64,000 nt of DNA. Source: Nissabacter sp. SGAir0207. GTDB taxonomy: Bacteria; Pseudomonadota; Gammaproteobacteria; Enterobacterales; Enterobacteriaceae. The translations under genes and the position numbers were made by a program. The notes under the pieces are model-generated. The model worked only from the letters and a program-made list of their open reading frames with translations. It did not search any database and had not been told where the DNA came from. The DNA is taken from NCBI RefSeq assembly GCF_005491205.1, contig NZ_CP028035.1:2852001-2916000 (forward strand). The letters run 5' to 3'. Positions within the stretch are counted from its first letter, which is position 1. Each line of letters starts with the position of its first letter. This document shows, piece by piece, positions 21,622 through 30,537 of this stretch.

Positions 21622-21908
21622 ACCACTTAGCTCAACATTTCCTTCTGCGGCACCCACACCCTGTTCCCTGGCAGTCCGTTATTCCCTTTCTGCCCTGGCT
21701 TTTTCCGTTTCGCATCACTCCGTTTATGGCACCCACTTCTCGGCCAACGACCGGGCATTTTTCGTCTGCGTTGGCGGCATTGATTAGGAATATTTATCGA
21801 GCGAAAGGAAATATCAATAGCCTACGTCTGATTACGCAGTAATAGTGTGGCATGGTTAATGCTTTGGGAGAGAGAGAACGGGAGCAGAAAAAGGCGGGGA
21901 GCCAAATT
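21622..21908. other. intergenic region between hha and ffs
   Basis: No credible gene is seen. The stretch is AT-rich in its middle part. Next to ffs there is a T-rich tract on the minus strand (five T residues at 21888-21892) after a GC-rich segment, which may be the end of the 4.5S RNA precursor. Confidence 0.5.
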
Positions 21909-22022
21909 GGGTGGAGGCCCTGCCAGCTACATCCCGGCACACACGACGCCTGCTGCGGCTGCTTCCTTCCGGACCTGACCGAGTTCACAAGTTAGTGTTG
22001 CGGGAGAACCAACAGGGCCTCC
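21909..22022 (-). ncRNA. ffs: 4.5S RNA of the signal recognition particle
   Basis: SRP RNA, partner of Ffh in co-translational targeting of membrane proteins. The minus strand can be aligned over its full 114 nt with E. coli 4.5S RNA. The conserved domain IV core GGTCAGGTCCGGAAGGAAGC with the GGAA tetraloop is intact, and the terminal arms (GGAGGCCCTGTTGG ... CCAGC...GGGCCTCC) pair. Mature ends are inferred from the E. coli RNA. It is divergent from atl. Confidence 0.97.
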
Positions 22023-22055
22023 ATTGAGTTGCCCCACTGGTGTGGAGCGGGGAGC

Positions 22056-22084
22056 ATTATCAGGGATGGCCCCGGTAAAAGCAA
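22056..22084 (-). promoter_or_regulatory. ffs promoter
   Basis: On the minus strand TTGCTT (22079-22084) and GATAAT (22056-22061) are spaced by 17 nt, followed by a GC-rich discriminator (GCTCCCCGC). The predicted start leaves a ~25-nt 5' leader, agreeing with the RNase P-processed precursor of E. coli. Confidence 0.7.
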
Positions 22085-22197
22085 CCCATCACCGGCCAAC
22101 CGATGGTTTCTTAAGCACCTGCGTCTGGCCCACCCTGCGATGGCAACGGTTTTGGTTCATACTCGCGGGCAAGGTATATCACTACGTTGGGGCAGCT

Positions 22198-22509
22198 ATG
22201 GAAGGGGAAGGAAATTTCAATCAACGCGTTTACCACATTGTCGCGGCCATCCCGGAGGGCCGGGTGACCACCTATGGTGAGGTGGCGCGGCTGGCTGGCT
22301 CACCCCGTGCCGCCCGGCAGGTGGGTGGGGTATTGCGCCGTTTGCCGGAAGGGAGCAGCCTGCCGTGGCACCGGGTGGTGAATCGCCACGGCGGCATTTC
22401 GCTTCAGGGGGAGGACTTCCAGCGCCAGCGTCAGGCACTGCTGTCAGAGGGCATTATCTTTGGCCCCGAAAGCCGCATTGACCTGGAGCGCTATGGCTGG
22501 CGTGGCTAG
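22198..22509 (+). CDS. atl: alkyltransferase-like DNA repair protein
   Basis: Atl (YbaZ) family protein, 103 residues. It resembles the C-terminal domain of O6-alkylguanine-DNA methyltransferase but has Trp57 in PWHRVV where the catalytic Cys of PCHRV should be. Such proteins bind O6-alkylguanine and hand it to nucleotide excision repair instead of repairing it. The helix-turn-helix GRVTTYGEVARLAGSPRAARQVG is intact. The ATG at 22198 is chosen over an upstream in-frame ATG that would lie in the ffs promoter region. GGGG precedes it. Confidence 0.93.
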   Translation: MEGEGNFNQRVYHIVAAIPEGRVTTYGEVARLAGSPRAARQVGGVLRRLPEGSSLPWHRVVNRHGGISLQGEDFQRQRQALLSEGIIFGPESRIDLERYGWRG

Positions 22510-22541
22510 CGCTGGCGGCGACAGACGCCGCCAGCTCAAGC

Positions 22542-23102
22542 TTATGGCATCGGTGTCGGTGCCGGGTTGATGCCAGTAGGCATCGGGCTGTTCGGTGAAG
22601 TGTCCAGTGGCCCCAGCGTGGAAGGGTTGGTAGGCACTGCCCGCGCCTCGACCGGCTTCAGCACCAGATCAAACTGGGTACCTGCGCCATTGGTCACGGC
22701 AGGCGTCGGCTGTTCGGTCTGGAACAGGAAGTGACCTTGCTTGTCCGCGATGACTGCGCTCAGCAGTACCCTGGATTTAGGCTGCACATCATTTGGACTG
22801 TAAGGCAGCACGAAGGGGAACGGTGCCTGATGGCCTTGGGTATAGGCAACGCTCTGCGCCACCACTTTCGACGGCGTGTCTGCGATGGAGGCGTCTGCCA
22901 GGGTCACGGTCAGCACCGAATCAGGCGGCAGCGCCACGCGTGAGTCGATGGAGATAGTGCCTTTTACCGAGGGTTGCTGGATAGCCGCCGTCGAAGGCGC
23001 GCCATTGCCGGGTGGCGGCAAGGGAGGCTGGGCGGGTTGGGATGCACAGCCGGCCAATGTGAGAGACAGCGCGGTTCCACCTACAATCTGCCAAAATTTC
23101 AT
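22542..23102 (-). CDS. ybaY: YbaY family lipoprotein
   Basis: Outer or inner membrane lipoprotein of 186 residues; the signal ends LTLAGC with the lipidated Cys at 19. A Pro-rich linker precedes a beta-rich domain with DSRVALPPDSVLTVTLADASIAD and FPFVLPYSPNDVQPKSRVLLSA, typical of the YbaY/META-associated group. A Pro/Thr/Asn-rich tail closes the protein. Function unknown. The ATG at 23102 is preferred because AAGGAG lies eight bases upstream; a GTG three codons earlier abuts the same site. Confidence 0.93.
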   Translation of the reverse strand: MKFWQIVGGTALSLTLAGCASQPAQPPLPPPGNGAPSTAAIQQPSVKGTISIDSRVALPPDSVLTVTLADASIADTPSKVVAQSVAYTQGHQAPFPFVLPYSPNDVQPKSRVLLSAVIADKQGHFLFQTEQPTPAVTNGAGTQFDLVLKPVEARAVPTNPSTLGPLDTSPNSPMPTGINPAPTPMP

Positions 23103-23318
23103 CAGTTGCACTCCTTGTTTTGTTTACTTCTTACGGGTCGCAAGCGTCAGGATTGAACTAGTGGCATTCACCACATCACGAAATAATTGTGGCACATAAC
23201 TCTGAAAAATTCCTGCCGCCCCCCGGCGCGCCCTTCTTTCACTGCCCCGGATCCTCTACTATGGCGACAGGGGCCACGCGCCCCACCTACCCTGTTTTTC
23301 GCTGAAAGGGATCACCGC

Positions 23319-24182
23319 ATGAGTCAGGCATTAACGAATTTATTGGATCTGCTCAACCTGGAGAAACTCGAAGAGGGCTTGTTCCGGGGACAGAGCGAGG
23401 ATCTGGGATTACGCCAGGTCTTTGGCGGCCAGGTGGTCGGTCAGGCGCTGTATGCCGCCAAGCAAACGGTGCCCGCCGAGCGCGGTATCCACTCCTTCCA
23501 CAGCTATTTTTTGCGCCCCGGTGACAGCAGCAAGGCGATCATCTATGACGTGGAAATTTTGCGTGATGGCCACAGCTTCAGCGCCCGGCGGGTCAAAGCG
23601 GTGCAGAACGGCAAGCCTATCTTCTACATGACCGCCTCCTTCCAGTGTCAGGAGAGCGGTTTCGAGCACCAGAACACCATGCCACAGGTGCCGCCGCCGG
23701 AGGCGCTGATCTCAGAGTCAGAGATTGCGCAGAAGTTTGCCCACCTGATCCCCGAGAAGGTGCGGGAAAAGTTCATCGGCCAGCGCCCGATTGAGATGCG
23801 GCCGGTGGCTTTTCACAACCCGTTGCAGGGCACGGTAGCCGCGCCGGAGCGGCACGTCTGGTTCCGGGCGAATGGCGAGATGCCGGACGACCTGCGTATC
23901 CACCAATATTTGCTGGGCTACGCCTCGGACTTCAACTTCCTGCCCACCGCGCTGCAACCGCATGGGGTCGGCTTCCTGGAGCCGGGGATGCAGGTGGCAA
24001 CCATCGATCACTCCATGTGGTTCCACCGGCCGTTCCGTCTGGATGAGTGGCTGCTCTACGCGGTGGAGAGCACCTCCGCCTCTGGCGCGCGCGGCTTTGT
24101 GCGCGGCCAGTTCTACACCCGCGATGGCGTGCTGGTCGCGACGTCAGTGCAGGAGGGGGTCATCCGCCGCCGCGACGCATAA
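23319..24182 (+). CDS. tesB: acyl-CoA thioesterase II
   Basis: Cytoplasmic hydrolase of medium- and long-chain acyl-CoA. It is 287 residues, with the double hot-dog fold seen as two halves: [23 protein letters not shown] and the C-terminal [26 protein letters not shown] and TSVQEGVIR. The catalytic triad Asp/Thr/Gln positions of E. coli TesB appear conserved. The ATG is 8 nt after AAAGGG; an upstream in-frame extension is rejected. Convergent with amtB. Confidence 0.96.
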   Translation: MSQALTNLLDLLNLEKLEEGLFRGQSEDLGLRQVFGGQVVGQALYAAKQTVPAERGIHSFHSYFLRPGDSSKAIIYDVEILRDGHSFSARRVKAVQNGKPIFYMTASFQCQESGFEHQNTMPQVPPPEALISESEIAQKFAHLIPEKVREKFIGQRPIEMRPVAFHNPLQGTVAAPERHVWFRANGEMPDDLRIHQYLLGYASDFNFLPTALQPHGVGFLEPGMQVATIDHSMWFHRPFRLDEWLLYAVESTSASGARGFVRGQFYTRDGVLVATSVQEGVIRRRDA

Positions 24183-24210
24183 AAAAAGGCGGTGGATTGC
24201 GCCACCGCCT
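24181..24210. terminator. tesB/amtB bidirectional terminator
   Basis: Stem AGGCGGTGG / CCACCGCCT with a 6-nt loop starts within the tesB stop. The seven T residues are on the minus strand, so it is strongest for transcripts arriving from amtB. Confidence 0.75.
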
Positions 24211-24354
24211 CTCTATCATCATTTGCATCATTATCTGTGATGTTTTTTGCATGTTGCCCGGCTCCTTAAGTCGGCGGGGGTAGGAATCACGCCCACGCCG
24301 GGGAACCTGTTTTATTTAGCGCACTGCTCGTCAGGCTGATGCCCTACTCTGCCA

Positions 24355-25641
24355 TTACTGGTTGTAGGCGTTCTCGCCGTGGCTGTTGACGTCCAGCCCT
24401 TCGCGCTCCTGATCTTCCGGAACACGCAGTCCCACCACCATATCAGCAATTTTGTAACCGATAAAGGCCACGACACCTGACCACACCAGGGTAATGCCGA
24501 TGCTGAACAGCTGTACCCAGACCTGGTGCCCCATGGTCACGCCTTCTGCGTAACCAACGCCGCCCAAGGAGGAGGAGGTGAAAACGCCAGTCAGGATGCA
24601 GCCGACGATACCACACACGCCGTGTACGCCGAAGACGTCACAGGTGTCATCCGCATGCAGCCAGCGTTTGAGCATCACTACGCCCCATAGGCCAGCCACG
24701 CCGCCAATCAGGCCTATCACCAGCGCGCCGCCGACACCCACTGTGCCCGCCGCCGGGGTGATGGCGACCAGACCCGCGATGCAGCCGGAGCAGGCGCCCA
24801 GCAGGGAAGGCTTGCCGCGCACCATCCACTCCACCAGTACCCAGGAGAGGATCGCGCCAGCGGTGGCCATTACGGTATTGACGAAAGCCAGCGCCGCGAT
24901 GCCATTGGCCGCACTGGCGGAGCCAGCGTTGAAGCCGAACCAGCCCACGTAGAGGATGCTGGCACCGGTGAAAACCATCGGCAGGTTATGCGGCTTGAAT
25001 GCCTCTTTGCCAAAGCCCGCGCGCTTGCCCAGCAGGTACGCGCCCACCAGCCCGGCAATCGCCGCGTTGATGTGCACCACGGTGCCACCGGCAAAGTCCA
25101 GCGCGCCATCTGCCGCCAGGAAGCCGCCGCCCCACACCATGTGGGCAATCGGCAGGTAGGAGAAGGTCATCCAGATCACGGTGAAGATCAGTACCGCGGA
25201 GAAGCGGATACGCTCCGCGAAGCCCCCAACAATCAGCGCCACGGTGATGCAGGCGAAGGAGCACTGGAAAGCGACGTGGATCAATTGGGCGAAGGTGCCG
25301 GTGACGCTGTCCACCGTAATGCCCTTCAGCATCGCCGTTTGGAAGCCGCCGAAGAAAGCGTTGCCCTCGCTGAAGGCCAGGCTATAGCCATACAGCATCC
25401 AGAGCACGCAGACCAATGCGAAGGTCACCATCACCTGGGTCAACATCGACAGCACGTTTTTGGAGCGCAGCAGGCCGCCGTAGAACAGCGCAATCCCCGG
25501 CACGGTCATAAACAGCACCAGCGCGGTGCAGATCATCATAAAGGCGTTGTCCGCCTTATCAGTGACCGCCGGTGCCGCCATCGCCAGCGATGGCGCCATG
25601 GCCGCCGCGCCGAGGCCCATCATGGATAAAAGTTTTTTCAT
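24355..25641 (-). CDS. amtB: ammonium transporter
   Basis: Inner-membrane trimeric ammonium channel, 428 residues with a cleaved signal (~1-22) and eleven membrane helices. The pore twin histidines are in YLPIAHMVWGGG and DVFGVHGVCG. The phenylalanine gate and the Asp in HINAAIAG context also appear conserved. It follows glnK by 38 nt in a glnK-amtB operon driven by sigma-54, and the GlnK protein blocks the channel when nitrogen is plentiful. Confidence 0.97.
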   Translation of the reverse strand: MKKLLSMMGLGAAAMAPSLAMAAPAVTDKADNAFMMICTALVLFMTVPGIALFYGGLLRSKNVLSMLTQVMVTFALVCVLWMLYGYSLAFSEGNAFFGGFQTAMLKGITVDSVTGTFAQLIHVAFQCSFACITVALIVGGFAERIRFSAVLIFTVIWMTFSYLPIAHMVWGGGFLAADGALDFAGGTVVHINAAIAGLVGAYLLGKRAGFGKEAFKPHNLPMVFTGASILYVGWFGFNAGSASAANGIAALAFVNTVMATAGAILSWVLVEWMVRGKPSLLGACSGCIAGLVAITPAAGTVGVGGALVIGLIGGVAGLWGVVMLKRWLHADDTCDVFGVHGVCGIVGCILTGVFTSSSLGGVGYAEGVTMGHQVWVQLFSIGITLVWSGVVAFIGYKIADMVVGLRVPEDQEREGLDVNSHGENAYNQ

Positions 25642-25679
25642 TATCGATCCACCCCTAGTTCACTCATCCGAGCCTGAAA

Positions 25680-26018
25680 TTACAATGCTGCTTCGTCGGT
25701 CTCGCCAGTACGAATACGAATCACACGCTGCAACTCTGCAACGAAAATTTTGCCGTCACCGATCTTGCCGGTGTAGGCCGCTTTGCTAATCACATCAATC
25801 ACTTCATCCAGCTGGTCGTCGGCAATGGCAATATCGATTTTGACTTTCGGCAAGAAGTTAACGCTGTACTCAGCCCCACGGTAGAGTTCGGCATGCCCTT
25901 TCTGGCGGCCAAAGCCTTTTACCTCGGTGACGGTCAGTCCCTGAATGCCTACGGCAGAGAGCGCCTCGCGCACATCTTCCAACTTGAATGGTTTGATCAC
26001 CACAGTAACCAGTTTCAT
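25680..26018 (-). CDS. glnK: nitrogen regulatory protein P-II 2
   Basis: Trimeric PII signal protein, 112 residues starting MKLVTVVIKPFKLEDVREAL. The T-loop carries Tyr51 in GAEYSVNF, the uridylylation site, and the C-terminal signature TGKIGDGKIFV is present. A longer ORF is rejected since GGAG lies seven bases before this ATG. It reports glutamine and 2-oxoglutarate state and binds AmtB. Confidence 0.97.
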   Translation of the reverse strand: MKLVTVVIKPFKLEDVREALSAVGIQGLTVTEVKGFGRQKGHAELYRGAEYSVNFLPKVKIDIAIADDQLDEVIDVISKAAYTGKIGDGKIFVAELQRVIRIRTGETDEAAL

Positions 26019-26077
26019 ATTGCCACTCCTCGAATTAAGAGCCTGTCGCGTTAAACCCGCGTGGATAGCTAGTCTAA

Positions 26078-26093
26078 AGCAAAGGGTGTGCCA
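26078..26093 (-). promoter_or_regulatory. sigma-54 promoter of glnK-amtB
   Basis: On the minus strand TGGCAC-ACCCT-TTGCT is an exact match to the RpoN consensus TGGCAC-N5-TTGCW (-24/-12). It lies about 60 bp before the glnK start. Confidence 0.93.
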
Positions 26094-26204
26094 CAAATGA
26101 TTTCGTCTGGGAATAGAGGGGATTAGGGGCGGGCGACGCCCTCTCCGGCCAGGCCGGGGGAGACGATTTGACTTAAGTCAGCCCATAGAAAGCGTAGCTG
26201 CGCC

Positions 26205-26280
26205 TCATTTTAGTGCAAGCCGCTTTACTGGAGTGCAGAGTGAAGAAATTGGCGGGTGGGATGCCTGATAATGGTGCGGA
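26205..26280 (-). promoter_or_regulatory. possible NtrC enhancer region
   Basis: The minus strand contains several half-site-like words (TGCACT twice, GCACCATTAT once) about 120-200 bp upstream of the sigma-54 promoter. None forms a full TGCACC-N5-GGTGCA site, so the assignment rests mostly on position. Confidence 0.3.
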
Positions 26281-26286
26281 CTGAGG

Positions 26287-26309
26287 GGGCGGGTGCCAGG
26301 CACCCGCCC
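26287..26309 (-). terminator. hairpin after mdlB
   Basis: Stem GGGCGGGTG / CACCCGCCC with a 5-nt loop begins 5 nt after the mdlB stop. No T run is present. Confidence 0.5.
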
Positions 26310-26313
26310 TCAC

Positions 26314-28089
26314 TCAGGCGGAGAGTGGCGTGGCGCTCTCTGCCTCCAGCTGCTCACCCACCAGTTGCATCTGGTACATCTGGGCATAGCGCCCCTGATG
26401 CGCCAGCAGCTCGGCATGGGTGCCGCGCTCCACCGCCTGTCCACGGTGCAGCACCAGAATGGAGTCGGCGTCTACCACGGTAGAGAGGCGGTGAGCGATC
26501 ACCACCAGCGTAGTGTGCTGACGGATGGCACGCAGCGCGCGCTGAATCGCCTGCTCGGTGCCGGAGTCGATATTGGCGGTCGCCTCATCCAGAATCAGGA
26601 TTTGCGGCGCCTGCACCAGCACTCGCGCCATCGCCAGCAGCTGTTTCTGGCCCACCGACAGGTTATTGCCCTGCTCGCCCAGCCGGGTGTGGATGTTTTC
26701 GGGCATCGCGCGTACCAGCTCCGCCAGTTGCACCGTCTCCAGCGCCTGCCACACCTCCTGCTCGGCAATCTCGCGGCCCAGCGTGACGTTGGCATAGACC
26801 GACTCCGCCAGCACCACCGGATCTTGCTGTACCATGGCAACGCCCTGACGCAGCGTTTGGTGGGAGAGCGTGTCAAGCGGCCGGCCATCAAGGCGAATCT
26901 GCCCCTCGCTGATCGGGTAGTAGCCCATCAGCAGGTTGGCGAGGGTGCTTTTGCCGCTGCCCGTATGCCCCACCAGCGCCACAAAGCCGCGCGACGGCAC
27001 CGACAGCGAGATGTGCTCCAGCACCTTTTTGTCATCCCGGTAGGCAAAGCTGACGTCATCAATCTCGATCTGGCCGCTGGTGAGCGGCTGGTCATCGCCG
27101 CCATACTGCTGCTGTACGCGATCCATCAGCTCAAAGATGCGCTCGCCCGCCACTACCGCCTGTTGCAGGATCGACTGCTGGGAGGTCAGCTCAATCAGTG
27201 GCTCATTGAGGCGGCCGAGATAGTTGATGAAGGCATAGAGCACGCCCACCCCGACGCTGCCGACGGCGCTGAAACCAAACAGCATCAGCAGTCCGCACAG
27301 CACCATGGTGGAGAACAGGCTCAGCAGCGGGCGCAACAGGAACCCCTCAATGCGCAGCGTCTTCATGCGCGCGTGGTAGTGCGCCCAGCTCGCCGCGCTC
27401 AACCGTTCAGCAAAGCGCTGCTGCTGGCGGAACTGCTGGATCACGCCCATGCCGTTGATCACTTCATTGAAGCCATCGTTGATATCGGCCAGGTAACTGC
27501 GCACCTTGCGCGCCACCGGCGTGCTGTAACGCTGGTAGAGCACCATCACCACCAGCACCGCCGGGAAGATACAGACCGCCACCGTCGCCATGCGCCAGTC
27601 GAGGCTGTACATCGCCACCAGCATCGCGCCAATCAGGGCGGCGCTGCGCAGCACGGTCGCCACTACGGTAACGTAGAGATCGCGCACCACCTCGGTGTCA
27701 TTGGTGACGCGTGAGATAAGTTGTCCCACCGGCTGAATATCAAACTCGCTCAGCGGCTGGCGCAGCGCGGCATCCATCACATCGATCCGCAGCCGCTGCA
27801 CTACGCCGACCGCTGCCCGGTTGAACAGCAGCGACTGGTAATAGTGCAGCGCTGCCGCCAGCAGGTTGAGCAGGATATAGCCACCAGCCAGCGCCGAAAC
27901 CAGCGCCAATGGCAGGTTGCCGTGCGCCACCACATGATCGATGAAGTAACTGATCAACAGCGGGCCACCTACCTCCGCGCCCGCGGCCACCCACAGCATC
28001 ACCACCGCCAGCAGCAGCGGCTTGCGGTAGGGGGAGCCATAGGTGAGCAGGCGTTTTAGGGTCGGCCACATTGACTGGAGTTTAGGCAT
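26314..28089 (-). CDS. mdlB: ABC exporter half-transporter MdlB
   Basis: Second half of a heterodimeric multidrug-like ABC exporter, 591 residues: six membrane helices followed by an ATPase domain. Walker A is GHTGSGKST, the signature is the divergent LSVGQKQLL and Walker B ILILDEA keeps the catalytic Glu. The H-loop is IAHRLS. The ATG at 28089 overlaps the mdlA stop by 8 bp, so the genes are coupled; a longer ORF start is rejected. Natural substrate unknown. Confidence 0.95.
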   Translation of the reverse strand: MPKLQSMWPTLKRLLTYGSPYRKPLLLAVVMLWVAAGAEVGGPLLISYFIDHVVAHGNLPLALVSALAGGYILLNLLAAALHYYQSLLFNRAAVGVVQRLRIDVMDAALRQPLSEFDIQPVGQLISRVTNDTEVVRDLYVTVVATVLRSAALIGAMLVAMYSLDWRMATVAVCIFPAVLVVMVLYQRYSTPVARKVRSYLADINDGFNEVINGMGVIQQFRQQQRFAERLSAASWAHYHARMKTLRIEGFLLRPLLSLFSTMVLCGLLMLFGFSAVGSVGVGVLYAFINYLGRLNEPLIELTSQQSILQQAVVAGERIFELMDRVQQQYGGDDQPLTSGQIEIDDVSFAYRDDKKVLEHISLSVPSRGFVALVGHTGSGKSTLANLLMGYYPISEGQIRLDGRPLDTLSHQTLRQGVAMVQQDPVVLAESVYANVTLGREIAEQEVWQALETVQLAELVRAMPENIHTRLGEQGNNLSVGQKQLLAMARVLVQAPQILILDEATANIDSGTEQAIQRALRAIRQHTTLVVIAHRLSTVVDADSILVLHRGQAVERGTHAELLAHQGRYAQMYQMQLVGEQLEAESATPLSA

Positions 28090-29860
28090 CCTGCGCCTCC
28101 CGGTTTCCCGCAGCGGGCGCTGGCTCATCGAGCGCGGCCTCAAGTTGTTGATAACGATACATATCACGATACCAGCCCGGCTGTGCCGCCAGCGAGTCAT
28201 GGTCGCCGCGCTGCATCACCGTGCCTTGGTTAAAGACCAAAATCTCATTGGCCTCGGTCAGTGCCGACAGGCGGTGGGCGCTGATGATCAGGGTGCGGTT
28301 GCTGCCCCATTGGCGCAGGTTTGCCAGGATCTCGTGCTCGGTGCGGCCATCCACCGCGGAGAGGGCGTCATCCAAAATCAAAATCTCTGCCTCCAGTAGC
28401 AGCGCGCGGGCAATGGCGATGCGCTGCTTCTGCCCGCCGGAGAGCATCACGCCCCGCTCCCCCACCTGGGTTTCGTAACCCTGCGGCAGGCGCAAAATAT
28501 CGTCATGCACGCTGGCCAGCCGCGCCGCCTGTTCGATCTGCGCTGGCGTTGCCTCCGGCCGGCCAAGGGCGATGTTCTGCGCCACGCTGTCTGAGAACAG
28601 GAACGGCGTCTGGCTCACCACCGCCAGCCGGCCACGCCACTCATCCAGTTTCAGCGCCGACAATGGCAGGCCGTGGAAGCGGATTGCCCCCTCGTCCACA
28701 TCAAACTGGCGCTGCACCAGCGCCAGCAGAGTGCTCTTCCCGGCGCCTGTTGGGCCGCACAGGCCCAGCATCTGGCCCGGCTGGAGGGTAAAGCGCACGT
28801 CATGCAGCGCGCTGTGGGTGTTTCCCGGATAGTGGAAACGCACGATCTCCGCCTGCAACGCCCCGCGCCCCGCAGGCACGGCCTGGCTGCCATCCACCAC
28901 CGTCGGAGCCTCTTTCAACATGCTGCGTAAGCGGCTGTAGGCAGCGCTGCCGCGCTCCACGATGTTGAACATCCAGGCCAGCGCCAGCATCGGCCAGATC
29001 ATCAGGCCCAGATACATCACAAAGCTGGTGAGCTGGCCGAGGGTCAGGGTGCCGTTGACCACCAGCCAACTGCCGCCGCCCACCGCCAGCAAATTCGCCA
29101 TGCCGATGGCGATGTAGATGGTCGGATCAAAACGCGCATCCACGCGCCCCACCCGCAGGTTTTTGGCACCGGCATCCGCCGCCACGCGAGCGAACTGGCC
29201 GGACTGGTGATCTTCCAGGCCAAAGGCCTTGATCATGCGGATGCTGGTCAGGCTCTCTTGCGTCTGGTCATTCAACGCCGAGAACGCCGCCTGCGCCGAC
29301 TTGAAACGATCGTGCAACTGCTGGCCGTAGCGCTTGATCACCAGCGCCATGATAGGCATCGGCACCAGCGACAACAGCGTCAGTTGCCAGCTAATCTGGG
29401 TGCACATCACCACCAACACCGCACAGCCCATGACCAGCGAGTCCACCAGCGTCAACACCCCTTCCCCGGCGGCAAACACCACCCGGTCCACGTCATTGGT
29501 GGCGCGGGCAATCAGATCGCCGGTACGGTGGCGCAGGTAGAAGGCCGGATGCTGGCGACTAAGTTGCTGGTAAAAGCGTTCGCGTAGCTCCACCGCCAGT
29601 TGGTAGGAGGCCCCGAACAGCAGCACCCGCCAGACATAGCGCAGCAGGTAGACGAACACCGCCGTCATCAGGATCACGCCGATCCAGCCCAGTACTGCGA
29701 ACATGTCCATCCGTTTTTGGGTGATGCCATCCACAATCACCCCCACCAGCTTGGGCGGCAGCAGTTGCAGGACGGCAATGATAATCAGCAGGGCTATCGC
29801 ACCGAGGTAGCGACGCCACTCCCGGCGGAAATACCAGCCTAGTTGTGCAAACAATCTCAC
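28082..29860 (-). CDS. mdlA: ABC exporter half-transporter MdlA
   Basis: First half of the MdlAB ABC exporter, 592 residues, with six membrane helices and an ATPase domain. Walker [10 protein letters not shown] and signature LSGGQKQR are regular, but Walker B reads ILILDDA, with Asp in the catalytic Glu position. That is a degenerate ATP site typical of heterodimeric exporters. The start codon appears to be GTG at 29860, chosen because the N terminus [20 protein letters not shown] matches E. coli; the ribosome site is poor. Downstream of decR by 97 bp. Confidence 0.95.
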   Translation of the reverse strand: MRLFAQLGWYFRREWRRYLGAIALLIIIAVLQLLPPKLVGVIVDGITQKRMDMFAVLGWIGVILMTAVFVYLLRYVWRVLLFGASYQLAVELRERFYQQLSRQHPAFYLRHRTGDLIARATNDVDRVVFAAGEGVLTLVDSLVMGCAVLVVMCTQISWQLTLLSLVPMPIMALVIKRYGQQLHDRFKSAQAAFSALNDQTQESLTSIRMIKAFGLEDHQSGQFARVAADAGAKNLRVGRVDARFDPTIYIAIGMANLLAVGGGSWLVVNGTLTLGQLTSFVMYLGLMIWPMLALAWMFNIVERGSAAYSRLRSMLKEAPTVVDGSQAVPAGRGALQAEIVRFHYPGNTHSALHDVRFTLQPGQMLGLCGPTGAGKSTLLALVQRQFDVDEGAIRFHGLPLSALKLDEWRGRLAVVSQTPFLFSDSVAQNIALGRPEATPAQIEQAARLASVHDDILRLPQGYETQVGERGVMLSGGQKQRIAIARALLLEAEILILDDALSAVDGRTEHEILANLRQWGSNRTLIISAHRLSALTEANEILVFNQGTVMQRGDHDSLAAQPGWYRDMYRYQQLEAALDEPAPAAGNREAQDA

Positions 29861-29957
29861 AAGATTTTATTCCCAAAAAGTGAAGCGCCGGCGCACCGGA
29901 TGATGGCCGCCCAAGCAGCATAGAAGATGATTGGAAAAAAGCGATGGCGCTGTGCGC

Positions 29958-30419
29958 CTACTCCGGCAGCGGCAGGGCCGTGGTGTATTTGATCCTTTCC
30001 ATTGCGAAGCTGGAGGTCACCTCAATCAGGCCGGGCACACTGTTTACCAGCTTTTTGTAAAAGGTGTCGTAGCTTTTCATGTCAGCCACCTGCACTTGCA
30101 ATAAATAGTCGTACTCCCCCGCCATCCGGTAGAACGCCAGTACCTCCGGCATCTGTTCAGTCTGGCTGACGAAGTGCTGATACCACTCGCGGTTGTGCTG
30201 CTGGGTCTTGATCAGCATAAAAGCGGTCAGGCCGAGGCCGATCTTATCACAATCCAGCAACGCGACCCGACTGCGGATGTAACCCTGCTCCTCCAGCCGT
30301 TTGAGCCGTTTCCAGCACGGGGTGGAGGTCAGGTTGACCGCTTCTGCCATCTCATGGAGGGAGAGCGTGCAGTCCTGTTGCAGCAAACGCAGCAGCGTAC
30401 GGTCAATTTTATCCAGCAA
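29958..30419 (-). CDS. decR: Lrp/AsnC-family cysteine-responsive regulator DecR
   Basis: Transcriptional regulator, 153 residues, with the Lrp helix-turn-helix [25 protein letters not shown] (~19-43) and a RAM effector domain (AFMLIKTQ... [11 protein letters not shown]). E. coli DecR (YbaO) activates cysteine-degrading genes. The start codon is TTG at 30419: AGGAG lies exactly six bases upstream and the resulting [10 protein letters not shown] equals the E. coli N terminus. It is divergent from a cysteine desulfhydrase-like gene, its likely target. Confidence 0.93.
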   Translation of the reverse strand: MLDKIDRTLLRLLQQDCTLSLHEMAEAVNLTSTPCWKRLKRLEEQGYIRSRVALLDCDKIGLGLTAFMLIKTQQHNREWYQHFVSQTEQMPEVLAFYRMAGEYDYLLQVQVADMKSYDTFYKKLVNSVPGLIEVTSSFAMERIKYTTALPLPE

Positions 30420-30430
30420 GGGCCACTCCT

Positions 30431-30445
30431 GAGAAAAATTTTCTC
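30431..30445. promoter_or_regulatory. candidate DecR operator
   Basis: A perfect palindrome GAGAAAA-A-TTTTCTC lies just before the decR ribosome site in the decR/desulfhydrase intergenic region. The A/T-centred shape is typical of Lrp-family sites. A further GAGAA-type inverted pair (30489-30495 and 30524-30531) lies nearer the other gene. Confidence 0.55.
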
Positions 30446-30537
30446 TTATCTGGCCATTTTGCAGGCAAGATAGCAATCCTTTTTTCCCGTTCTCAGGGTA
30501 GGCTAAGCGCCATCTTCCCCCTGTTGAGAACGAGCCG

